A stretch of 34,860 nucleotides of DNA. It comes from Paludibacteraceae bacterium (GTDB lineage Bacteria; Bacteroidota; Bacteroidia; Bacteroidales; Paludibacteraceae). Made by a program: the position numbers and the translations under genes. The stretch covers positions 1 through 34,860 of the forward strand of contig JAKSNZ010000015.1 of assembly GCA_024405855.1 (NCBI GenBank). The letters are read 5' to 3'. Under the pieces are notes generated by a model that made no database searches, had not been told where the DNA came from, and saw only the letters and a program-made list of their open reading frames with translations. Below, piece by piece: positions 17,723 to 24,756 of this stretch. The stretch's first letter is position 1; each line of letters opens with the position of its first letter.

Positions 17723-18538
17723 TCAGTCCCTTAAGCAACGTACGCTATATGCGCTGCCCTTATTGAAGTTGGCGTCACTCAATGTTTCATTGTAGTAAAG
17801 GAGGTAACGGTAGTAAGCTGTATCGCTATCTTTGGCATCTGAGGACCAATAGTAGGTGAATCCACCAACATCTTGCACATTACTTCCCTTAGCGCAGCCT
17901 GCCGGCAAAGCCGCAAAACCGTTGTCTCCCTCACCTGTGCCTAATTGCCAGCCTGTGGAAGTCTTCATTTTTTTACCTGCAACAGACTTTCCGCCCAAAT
18001 AATCCCTGAGAGTGTTCCACTCCTCTACTGACGGAACATGTGAGCCGTTAGGGCAGATGCCCTGGCGATTGCCTGTGAATGGTGTTTCCTGTGGCGTACC
18101 ATCCGCTAAACCAACCGCAGCAGCCCAGTTGTACAGCATACCTAAATTACCCCACTGCTCTTCACTCATATAATCAGGTTTGCCTGTTGATACTGTTGTA
18201 GGGTCTGTGTAGTATGGGGTATTTACTCTACTTGATGATGTAGATATAGTTGTAATACCAGCCACGTATGCCTCTGACTCTGTGTCATACTCTATACACT
18301 TTGTGTTTACCTTTAACCAGTATTGTTCACCTATCTTAATCCAGTTGTCATCAGCATCCAATGCCGTCTGGCACTCGGGACGGGTTGGTGCCTTTGGCTT
18401 CGTAAAGCTTATGCTGTCACAGTCTGCAACCGTATATTCATCTGTGGTACCATCGTTCATGTACACATAAAATTTCTCTTTTGCCATTGCACACATTGCT
18501 GTCATAAGTGCAGCAATAATAAAAACTGTCTTTTTCAT
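17723..18538 (-). CDS. Secreted FISUMP-domain protein
   Basis: Protein of 271 residues with a signal peptide (MKKTVFIIAALMTAMCAMA). The short N-terminal module FYVYMNDGTTDEYTVADCDS is common in Bacteroidales surface proteins. The rest is a FISUMP domain (Fibrobacter succinogenes major paralogous domain), recognised by GICPNGSHVPSVEEWNTL, GFAALPAGC, YYWSSDAKDSDTAYYRYLL and the terminal YSVRCLRD. FISUMP proteins are exported or surface-attached and often associated with surface adhesion or unknown extracellular roles; no catalytic function is established. It follows the Ig-like protein gene by 19 bases and shares its promoter. A strong terminator follows it. Confidence 0.85.
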   Translation of the reverse strand: MKKTVFIIAALMTAMCAMAKEKFYVYMNDGTTDEYTVADCDSISFTKPKAPTRPECQTALDADDNWIKIGEQYWLKVNTKCIEYDTESEAYVAGITTISTSSSRVNTPYYTDPTTVSTGKPDYMSEEQWGNLGMLYNWAAAVGLADGTPQETPFTGNRQGICPNGSHVPSVEEWNTLRDYLGGKSVAGKKMKTSTGWQLGTGEGDNGFAALPAGCAKGSNVQDVGGFTYYWSSDAKDSDTAYYRYLLYYNETLSDANFNKGSAYSVRCLRD

Positions 18539-18557
18539 AATAGTATTGTTTGTTTTG

Positions 18558-19253
18558 TTATTCTACACTAATTGTTACTGCCTGATTCTCCATATACACT
18601 ATGTATATGCCTGTTCCGGGCACTGCAAACTGCTTGCCGCCGCATTTCTCAACATTGCTCAGTATCTTGCCACTTGGCTCACCTATGCACATAAAATGCT
18701 CCTGACCGTCAGTAAAGCGTACATTGATGATGCCGTCACTTGCAAACACATCATACCAGCCTGCCTGCTGGGTTGTCTCTATGCCTGCAGGTATTGTTGA
18801 TGTTATTACTGAACTTGCACTGTTTGTAGCCCCGTTAGGTGCAGTTACTGTTACTGTATATGTGCCTGCCTCATTAACGGTTATTGATGCGGTCTCCTCT
18901 CCTGTGCTCCACTTATAGGTGACATCCTCTGTTTGAGATGTGGCTATAATGGTTATCTCAGGTGCCTCTGCTGTAAGTGTGCCTTCTGTAGGGTCAACTG
19001 TAACGTCAGGCATAACTGCAAACTTAAGCATACTGTTATCGCCCTCTGCATCGTCTCCGTTGTTGAAGTTGACTACAAATGCGGAAATTCCTTCTGCTGT
19101 TGTCTCAAATGTAAATTTCTGCACTGTTTGCAATGGGTACTGCGGATTCTCACCGGCATACGTGGCAGTAAGCACTTTGTACTGCACACTTTCACCTGCC
19201 ATAACACTTACTGCTGTAAGCATAGTGGCAACAAATAGTAAAATCTTTTTCAT
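18558..19253 (-). CDS. Secreted protein with a PKD/Ig-like domain and a C-terminal sorting-like domain
   Basis: Protein of 231 residues with a signal peptide (cleavage near VMAGE). Residues about 20-90 hold an unrecognised beta-rich segment. Residues about 95-155 form a PKD/Ig-like repeat with YKWSTGEETASITVNEAGTY and TVTAPNGA. The C-terminal part (about 165-231) has VFASDGIINVRF, GEPSGKIL and VPGTGIYIVYMENQAVTI. This resembles the beta-sandwich tail of type IX secretion cargo or of related Bacteroidales surface proteins, but the match is loose. The gene has a good promoter at 19295-19327 and leads a two-gene operon with the FISUMP gene. Its function is unknown. Confidence 0.65.
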   Translation of the reverse strand: MKKILLFVATMLTAVSVMAGESVQYKVLTATYAGENPQYPLQTVQKFTFETTAEGISAFVVNFNNGDDAEGDNSMLKFAVMPDVTVDPTEGTLTAEAPEITIIATSQTEDVTYKWSTGEETASITVNEAGTYTVTVTAPNGATNSASSVITSTIPAGIETTQQAGWYDVFASDGIINVRFTDGQEHFMCIGEPSGKILSNVEKCGGKQFAVPGTGIYIVYMENQAVTISVE

Positions 19254-19294
19254 AATTATAAAATATTTAGTTAAACTTGTTTCTATTCCAACCC

Positions 19295-19327
19295 CAAAGT
19301 TATGAATAATTTTTCAAAATAACCAAA
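19295..19327 (-). promoter_or_regulatory. Promoter of the Ig-like/FISUMP operon
   Basis: TTTG (19327-19324), a 21-base spacer and TAACTTTG (19302-19295) match the Bacteroidota promoter form. The leader to the ATG is about 35-40 bases. Confidence 0.75.
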
Positions 19328-19350
19328 TTTTACAACCTCAAACAATAGGA

Positions 19351-20859
19351 TTATTCGTAGTCTGCAATTGCTGGCACGCTCTCATTGTGCATGTTATCAA
19401 CTGCGGTAACTGCAAATTTCTTGCAAAGAGCGTATGAATTTTCAGGCAATACAAACTCCTTTTCAGCAGTAAAGCCAAGCAAAGCGTTAACATTGTTTAC
19501 ATCAACCGTTTCACCTTCATCAAACATATAAACAGCGTAGAATCTGACCACATCCTTTGGCGATGTTTCAGGCATAGACTCCCAACGCAGCATTGGGGCG
19601 GAACCCATAAGGTCAAACCTTAAATCTATAGGAGCCGATGGAGCAGTAGTGTCCAAATCAGGGTAAATTGGCAGTAAGGCAGGTTTTATTTGATATACAA
19701 GACTTAGTGAATCCTGCACATTGCCCATGTTTCCAAGAATCATTTTACCGCTGAAGAAACAGTTTCCCTCCACTTTCCTAATCTCCCTTGAAAGAGTAAG
19801 TTTGCGTTTGAACTGTTGATATGTGCGTGAAACGTCCTGTCCTACATACAATTTGCAGGGAGCAAGTGTATTTTGAGCCCACCAATTAATTAAAGTGGTG
19901 TAATCGGCGTTTTTATGACCATCCTCCCAATAAAGTTGTGGTATACAGTCATTTATCCAACCGTTTTTAACCCAAAGCATTACATCTGCATACAACCCAT
20001 CATAACAAGAAAGCCCGTTAGTGGCGCTTCCGTCCTCATATTTGTTTTTGTTTCTATAAATTCCAAACGGACTGATGCTGAATCTGACCCAAGGCTTGAC
20101 ACTGTGAATTGTGTCTGAAACCTCATGAATAAGACGGTTTACATTATCTCTTCTCCAATCTGCACGCTGGTCTTTAGTGTAGCCGGCAGGTATTCCGTAC
20201 TTTTTGAATGTCTGTTCATCGGGGAACTTAAGACCCTTTATAGGGTACGGATAAAAATAGTCATCAAAGTGAATTGCATCAACGTCATATCTTGACACAA
20301 TATCTTTTACTATATTACAAATGTATTGTCTGCACTCTGGAACGCCGGGATTAAAAAGCAACATTGTTCCGTACGATACAAACATATAACGCTTGTCAGC
20401 ATAAATATGCCCTGGTGCCAACGGCTTTGACTTATTAATGTTTGCCCTATAAGGATTCATCCAAGCATGAAACTCCATACAACGCTTATGACACTCATCT
20501 ATCAGAAATGCCATAGGGTCAAAATCAGGGTCATCAGGTGCCTTGCCTTGCTCTCCTGTAAGATAACGGCTCCAAGGCTCAATATCAGACTTATAGAAAG
20601 CGTCAGCCTCTGGCCTTATCTGAAACAGCAGTACATTGAACCCGCATTTTTGGAATATGTCAAGTTGCTTGCGTAGGGTGTCCTTTATTTGCTCCGATGT
20701 CAAATCAGCAAAGTAGTTTTGCTCTATGGTATGCACCCATACTCCGCGGAACTCCCTTTTAGGTGTAGGGTCATACGGCTTATAAGCATCATCTACCGCT
20801 TGGGCAAACAAACCCAAGGAAAAGAAAAACAGTAGTGTTATTAGAATGTTGCGTTTCAT
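19351..20859 (-). CDS. Secreted glycosidase-like protein, GHL10/DUF187 family
   Basis: Protein of 502 residues with an ordinary signal peptide ending near GLFAQ. The TIM-barrel family motifs are REFRGVWVHTIEQNYFA, GFNVLLFQIRPEADAFYKS, EFHAWMNPYRAN, DVDAIHFDDYFYPYP, VRFSISPFGIYRN and DCIPQLYWEDG. These match the GHL10 (DUF187) group, putative glycoside hydrolases related to GH10. Some relatives cleave peptidoglycan-related or amino-sugar polymers, but the substrate here is unknown. The last 100 residues look like a fibronectin-III-like domain (PSAPIDLRFDLMGSAPMLRW). It lies 7 bases after gltX on the same strand and is probably co-transcribed with it, an unrelated housekeeping neighbour. Confidence 0.85.
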   Translation of the reverse strand: MKRNILITLLFFFSLGLFAQAVDDAYKPYDPTPKREFRGVWVHTIEQNYFADLTSEQIKDTLRKQLDIFQKCGFNVLLFQIRPEADAFYKSDIEPWSRYLTGEQGKAPDDPDFDPMAFLIDECHKRCMEFHAWMNPYRANINKSKPLAPGHIYADKRYMFVSYGTMLLFNPGVPECRQYICNIVKDIVSRYDVDAIHFDDYFYPYPIKGLKFPDEQTFKKYGIPAGYTKDQRADWRRDNVNRLIHEVSDTIHSVKPWVRFSISPFGIYRNKNKYEDGSATNGLSCYDGLYADVMLWVKNGWINDCIPQLYWEDGHKNADYTTLINWWAQNTLAPCKLYVGQDVSRTYQQFKRKLTLSREIRKVEGNCFFSGKMILGNMGNVQDSLSLVYQIKPALLPIYPDLDTTAPSAPIDLRFDLMGSAPMLRWESMPETSPKDVVRFYAVYMFDEGETVDVNNVNALLGFTAEKEFVLPENSYALCKKFAVTAVDNMHNESVPAIADYE

Positions 20860-20866
20860 AATCTTT

Positions 20867-22381
20867 TTAGTGGACTGTCAACTCTTGTATCGCCCGAGCA
20901 AGTCTCTGCAAAGTTTCAGCCTTGCCAAGCAATGTTGTTATCTCAAACATGTGCGGACCTTTGCCCTCGCCAACAAGACATAGACGAAAAGCGTTCATAA
21001 TGGTGCCTGTATTGTACTCCTTGTCTGCAATCCACTGCATTACAACCTTCTCCGTATTTTCAAGAGAGAAGTCATCAATGGCCTCAAGCACAGCATACAG
21101 TTCCTTCATATCATTAGGAGAACTCTCTTTCCAACGCTTCTGACGCGTCTTCTCATCATACTCCGTAGGTGCAATGAAGAAGAAGTGAATCTGCTCCCAA
21201 AAGTCAGATGGGAATGTGCAGCGGTTTTTTGTATAACTTACGGCAGTAACCAACTTATCCATTGGGCAATCAACACCATATTTGGCAAGTATCTGAGGTT
21301 TAATAAGTTCTGCAAGAGTTTTATCATCTTTGTTCATAAGATACTGATGATTGAACCACTTGCACTTTTCATAGTCAAACTTGGCTCCTGATTTGCTTAC
21401 ACGGCTGAATGAAAATCTTTTAATAAGCTCATCCATTGTAAAGAACTCCTCATCACCCTCAGCATGCCAGCCAAGCAGTGCAAGGAAATTTACAACAGCC
21501 TCAGGAAAATAGCCTGCCTCTCTGTAGCCTGATGATTTCTCCCCTGTTTTAGGGTCAAACCAATCAAGCGGAAACACAGGGAATCCAAGACGGTCTCCGT
21601 CTCTTTTGCTCAGTTTTCCATTTCCGTCAGGTTTCAAAAGAAGCGGAAGATGTGCAAACTGAGGCATTGTATCCGCCCAACCAAGATACCTGTATAGCAA
21701 TACATGAAGCGGTGCTGACGGTAGCCACTCCTCTCCCCTGATTACATGGGTAATGCCCATAAGATGGTCATCAACAATGTTTGCAAGGTGATATGTAGGC
21801 AGATTGTCGGCACTTTTATAAAGCACCTTATCATCAAGTATTGAGGAGTTTATGGTAACTGTACCACGTATCATATCCTCAAGCGTAATATCTTCATTTG
21901 GGGTTATAAGGCAACGCACCACATACGGAGTTCCCTCCGCTACAAGCCTTTTTGCTTCATCATTGCCTAAAGTAAGGGAATTACGCATAGAAAGACGCGT
22001 GGTGGCATCGTATTGGAAATTCTTTATCTCCTGACGCTTTGCCTCCAACTCCTGCGGAGTGTCAAAAGCAATGTATGCCTTTCCGTTGTCAAGCAGATAA
22101 TCAACATACTTGCGGTATATCTCCTTACGCTCACTTTGGCGTACCGTTGCGGCACCGTCCTTTATGCCTTCATCAAACTTAATGCCAAGCCATGTCAACG
22201 CCTCTATTATATACTTTTCTGCACCCGGCACAAATCGGGTTGAATCTGTATCTTCAATACGGAGAATCATATCGCCTCCGTTCTGCTTGGCAAACAGATA
22301 GTTATACAATGCTGTACGTACACCGCCAATATGCAGCGGACCTGTAGGACTTGGTGCAAAACGCACTCTTACTTTACTCAT
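20867..22381 (-). CDS. gltX: Glutamate-tRNA ligase
   Basis: Class I aminoacyl-tRNA synthetase of 504 residues that charges tRNA-Glu with glutamate in the cytoplasm. The Rossmann HIGH-type signature is in [20 protein letters not shown] (HIGG at residues 17-20). The KMSKS-type loop is [12 protein letters not shown] at about residues 256-267. The ATG at 22381 is chosen because it gives [14 protein letters not shown], the usual N-terminus; the frame continues to 22420 but that extension crosses the likely promoter region. A TATCTTTG box at 22417-22410 gives a 28-base leader. The stop codon lies within a copy of the AGTGGAC heptamer-type repeat. It is divergent from the initiator tRNA gene. Confidence 0.96.
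   Translation of the reverse strand: MSKVRVRFAPSPTGPLHIGGVRTALYNYLFAKQNGGDMILRIEDTDSTRFVPGAEKYIIEALTWLGIKFDEGIKDGAATVRQSERKEIYRKYVDYLLDNGKAYIAFDTPQELEAKRQEIKNFQYDATTRLSMRNSLTLGNDEAKRLVAEGTPYVVRCLITPNEDITLEDMIRGTVTINSSILDDKVLYKSADNLPTYHLANIVDDHLMGITHVIRGEEWLPSAPLHVLLYRYLGWADTMPQFAHLPLLLKPDGNGKLSKRDGDRLGFPVFPLDWFDPKTGEKSSGYREAGYFPEAVVNFLALLGWHAEGDEEFFTMDELIKRFSFSRVSKSGAKFDYEKCKWFNHQYLMNKDDKTLAELIKPQILAKYGVDCPMDKLVTAVSYTKNRCTFPSDFWEQIHFFFIAPTEYDEKTRQKRWKESSPNDMKELYAVLEAIDDFSLENTEKVVMQWIADKEYNTGTIMNAFRLCLVGEGKGPHMFEITTLLGKAETLQRLARAIQELTVH
20869..20882 (+). repeat. AGTGGAC/TGTCAAC repeat at the gltX stop codon
   Basis: AGTGGACTGTCAAC covers the stop codon and last residues (LTVH) of gltX. It matches the two ends of the tandem heptamer array between btuG and btuB. 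Confidence 0.45.
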
Positions 22382-22409
22382 AATTTCCTTGAAAATTAGA
22401 AACAATCCA

Positions 22410-22417
22410 CAAAGATA
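22410..22417 (-). promoter_or_regulatory. Putative -7 promoter box of gltX
   Basis: TATCTTTG on the minus strand fits TAnnTTTG, and the ATG follows after 28 bases. The upstream region is AT-rich but has no clear TTTG at 19-21 bases. It lies back to back with the initiator tRNA promoter. Confidence 0.6.
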
Positions 22418-22427
22418 CAATATTTAT

Positions 22428-22458
22428 TTTGCTAATTAAAATAATTGTTGTAAATTTG
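22428..22458 (+). promoter_or_regulatory. Promoter of the initiator tRNA (and probably LytM-dxr)
   Basis: TTTG (22428-22431), 19 bases, then TAAATTTG (22451-22458) match the Bacteroidota promoter form closely. The tRNA begins 14 bases after the -7 box. No other promoter was seen before the LytM gene. Confidence 0.8.
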
Positions 22459-22472
22459 CAGTCCGAAAACAT

Positions 22473-22544
22473 CGCGGAGTGGAGCAGTGGTAGCTCGTTG
22501 GGCCCATAACCCAAAGGTCGTTCGTTCGAATCGGGCCTCCGCAA
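22473..22544 (+). tRNA. Initiator tRNA-Met (CAT) with C33
   Basis: A 72-base cloverleaf folds fully. Initiator features are all present: an unpaired C1-A72 at the end of the acceptor (CGCGGAG/CTCCGCA), an A11-T24 pair in the D stem, and three consecutive G-C pairs next to the anticodon loop (TTGGG/CCCAA). The anticodon is CAT. The anticodon loop reads CCCATAA, so position 33 (22504) is C, where bacterial tRNAs almost always have U. The T stem has two G-T wobbles. CCA is not encoded. A terminator hairpin starts 6 bases downstream. Confidence 0.93.
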
Positions 22545-22550
22545 CTGAGA

Positions 22551-22578
22551 GGACTTGCCAAAAAGCAAGTCCTTTTTT
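22551..22578 (+). terminator. Intrinsic terminator directly between the initiator tRNA and the LytM gene
   Basis: GGACTTGC pairs perfectly with GCAAGTCC around CAAAAA and is followed by six T. It is a textbook terminator for the tRNA transcript. The next start codon (22583) is only four bases beyond the T run. Confidence 0.88.
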
Positions 22579-22582
22579 GAAA

Positions 22583-23455
22583 ATGCATAAACCAATTATA
22601 AAAAATAGCAATAAGTTACCTTTACTCAAGCGTATCACCACACGCTATAAGGTGTCAATCATTAATGAGAGCACACTTGAGGAGACAGGCAACCTTAAGC
22701 TCTCTGCGTTAGGACTTTTCCTTTCCGTATTCCTGCTTATTGGTTTTACGCTTATTGTGTTTTCCTTAATTGTGCTATATACGCCTCTTAGAAATCTTCT
22801 CCCTGAACACGTTGATGACAACTTACGTGTGCAGGTTGTTGAAGATGCAATAAAAGTTGATTCACTTACAACCGTTGTACAGTTGCAGAATGACTACATT
22901 GATGTTTTGAAAGGAATCATAAGCGGCGATGTAAAACTTGACACCACCGATACAGAAACCAGCAAACTGATTGTAACCAAGAGGGAGGAACTTCTAATGG
23001 AGAAGAGTGAAGCGGAAAAAGAGTTTGCCGTAAATTTTGAGGAGACTGAAAAGTACAACATTGCAAACCGCACACAATCTGAAAATTCCATTATGTTCTT
23101 CCGTCCTGCCGCAGGAATTATAACCCAAGAGTTCAATCCTGTATCGGGAAACTATGGAATTGAAATAACAACAAGCCCCGATGCATCAGTATCGGCGGCA
23201 TACAAAGGACTGGTTTTCAATGTAGGATATGACTTTAGCCACGGATATTATGTGGAGATTGCACACCCTAATAACTTTATTTCAATATATAAGGGGCTTG
23301 AAATTATTTTTGTAAAATCAGGTATGGAAGTTAAGACAGGGCAGGTTTTAGGCACTGTTTATGACACAGACCCCGATACAAAACCTATGGTCCATTTTGA
23401 ACTTTGGAATAACACGCAACCTCAAAACCCAATGAACTACATAGTTTTTGAATAA
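22583..23455 (+). CDS. Membrane-anchored degenerate LytM/M23-family protein
   Basis: Protein of 290 residues with a short cytoplasmic N-terminus (HKPIIKNSNKLPLLKR), one membrane helix (about residues 43-66), a periplasmic helical stretch and a C-terminal LytM domain (about 175-290). The domain is clear (FFRPAAGIITQEFNPVSG, FISIYKGLE, VKSGMEVKTGQVLGTV, VHFELWNN), but the zinc ligands are changed. The usual HxxxD site reads NYGIE (Asn190, Glu194), and the usual HxH reads MVH (Met269, His271). It is therefore probably not a peptidase and may act like EnvC/NlpD-type activators of cell-wall hydrolases (inference). The ATG at 22583 gives the family-typical N-terminus; the open frame further upstream runs through the tRNA. 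Its stop overlaps the dxr start (TAATG). Confidence 0.85.
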   Translation: MHKPIIKNSNKLPLLKRITTRYKVSIINESTLEETGNLKLSALGLFLSVFLLIGFTLIVFSLIVLYTPLRNLLPEHVDDNLRVQVVEDAIKVDSLTTVVQLQNDYIDVLKGIISGDVKLDTTDTETSKLIVTKREELLMEKSEAEKEFAVNFEETEKYNIANRTQSENSIMFFRPAAGIITQEFNPVSGNYGIEITTSPDASVSAAYKGLVFNVGYDFSHGYYVEIAHPNNFISIYKGLEIIFVKSGMEVKTGQVLGTVYDTDPDTKPMVHFELWNNTQPQNPMNYIVFE

Positions 23456-24597
23456 TGAAACGTATTGCAATTTTAGGCTCCACAGGTTCCATTGGCACGC
23501 AAACCCTACAGGTAATTGCTGACAATGCTGACAAGTTTGAGGCGTTTGCCTTAACTGCCTACAACAATGCAGACCTGCTGATAGAGCAAGCGTTGAAATT
23601 CCGTCCAAAATATGCAGTGATGGTTAAGGAAGAGAACTACCCCACTGTTTCTGAAGCACTTAAAGGCACATGTACCACTGTTCTTTCAGGAATTCAAAGC
23701 GTTTGCAATGTGGTGGAGATGAATGAGGTTGATATGGTTCTTACGGCAATGGTTGGCTACGCAGGTCTTAAACCAACTATTTCAGCCCTTCAAAAAGGCA
23801 AGACCATAGCACTTGCAAACAAAGAGACTATGGTGGTTGCTGGAGACCTTATGTGCAGGCTTCAAAAGCAGTTCGGTAGCAAGATTCTGCCTGTTGATTC
23901 TGAGCATTCAGCCATTTTCCAATGTCTTGAAGGTGAGCGTCATAATGAAGTTGAAAAAATCCTGCTTACTGCATCAGGAGGACCTTTCCGCACTAAAAAC
24001 ATTGATTATCTGCGTACAGTTTCAGCCGCCGATGCCCTCAGACACCCTAACTGGAACATGGGAGCAAAAATAACCATTGACTCAGCCTCTATGATAAACA
24101 AAGGATTTGAGGTAATTGAAGCCAAATGGCTGTTTGGAGTTGATGTAAAAAACATTGAAGTTACAGTACATCCGCAATCAATTGTCCACTCTGCCGTACA
24201 GTTTGCTGACGGCTCCATAAAGGCTCAATTGGGCGTACCTGACATGAAACTGCCTATTGCGTACGCACTGACATACCCAAACCGTGTTCCCAATAATTAT
24301 AATAGGGTTAATCTGTTTGACTTAGGCTCACTTACATTTGAAAAACCGGATTTAAGGAAATTCCGCAATCTTGCCCTTGCATACAAATCTATTGAAATGG
24401 GAGGGAATGCTCCTTGTATTCTTAATGCCGCAAATGAGGTGGCAAATGAGGCTTTCCGCCAAGGGAAAATAGGTTTTCTGCAAATGTCTGATGTTATTGA
24501 GCATGCTCTTGATACCATTCCGCACATTGCTACCCCTACATACCAAGACTATGTGCAAACGGATTCTGAAACACGGAAACTTATTGGTTTGCACTAA
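23455..24597 (+). CDS. dxr: 1-deoxy-D-xylulose 5-phosphate reductoisomerase
   Basis: Enzyme of 380 residues catalysing the second step of the MEP isoprenoid pathway, in which DXP is rearranged and reduced by NADPH to MEP in the cytoplasm. The NADPH loop is ILGSTGSIGTQTL (residues 6-18). The metal-binding residues are in LPVDSEHSAIFQCLEG (Asp148, Glu150). The catalytic-loop segment ASGGPFR and GAKITIDSASMINKGFEVIE follow in order. Its ATG shares one base with the preceding stop, so it is translated with the LytM-like gene. The last residues and stop codon lie inside the left arm of a 172-bp palindromic element that separates it from the convergent rseP gene. Confidence 0.97.
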   Translation: MKRIAILGSTGSIGTQTLQVIADNADKFEAFALTAYNNADLLIEQALKFRPKYAVMVKEENYPTVSEALKGTCTTVLSGIQSVCNVVEMNEVDMVLTAMVGYAGLKPTISALQKGKTIALANKETMVVAGDLMCRLQKQFGSKILPVDSEHSAIFQCLEGERHNEVEKILLTASGGPFRTKNIDYLRTVSAADALRHPNWNMGAKITIDSASMINKGFEVIEAKWLFGVDVKNIEVTVHPQSIVHSAVQFADGSIKAQLGVPDMKLPIAYALTYPNRVPNNYNRVNLFDLGSLTFEKPDLRKFRNLALAYKSIEMGGNAPCILNAANEVANEAFRQGKIGFLQMSDVIEHALDTIPHIATPTYQDYVQTDSETRKLIGLH

Positions 24598-24756
24598 AAA
24601 TTTTATACCATACCTTTAAGACAGACGTCTCCACCCCCGGAGTCGTACAGGGGGAGGGACCCGTTAGGGTTACAAACCCTAATGGGAGGGGCTGAAACCC
24701 TTTACAAAAGGGTTGAAGTTCTGGATAAAGGTTATGGTATAAAATTTTGCAAACCA
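24585..24756. repeat. 172-bp palindromic element with three internal hairpins between dxr and rseP
   Basis: Long inverted arms frame the element. TGGTTTGCA and AAATTTTATACCATA-CCTTTA on the left (24585-24618) match the reverse complement of the right end (24726-24756), apart from four extra bases on the left and one extra base on the right. Inside are three hairpins: CCCCC/GGGGG (24634-24654); a perfect 12-bp stem (with one G-T pair) and loop ACA, CCCGTTAGGGTT/AACCCTAATGGG (24660-24686); and an 8-bp stem with the same ACA loop, AACCCTTT/AAAGGGTT (24696-24714). An 8-bp palindrome AGACGTCT lies at 24623-24630. The arrangement suggests a non-autonomous mobile repeat that may double as a two-way terminator. 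No coding frame is visible. Confidence 0.8.

Noticed and set aside
18282..19305. Several overlapping plus-strand frames across the two secreted-protein genes
   Set aside because: They are antisense shadows with Cys-rich, low-complexity translations. The minus-strand genes have signal peptides, domains, promoter and terminator.
22382..22420. N-terminal extension of gltX
   Set aside because: It adds a non-family hydrophobic stretch and runs across the -7 promoter box. [14 protein letters not shown] is the standard start.
22487..22582. Upstream extension of the LytM-like protein through the tRNA
   Set aside because: These 32 codons translate the initiator tRNA and terminator. The ATG at 22583 gives the family-typical N-terminus.
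24620..24720. CRISPR-like or tandem repeat array in the dxr-rseP gap
   Set aside because: The repeated sequences are nested inverted repeats of different sequence, not equally spaced direct repeats, and there are no cas genes.
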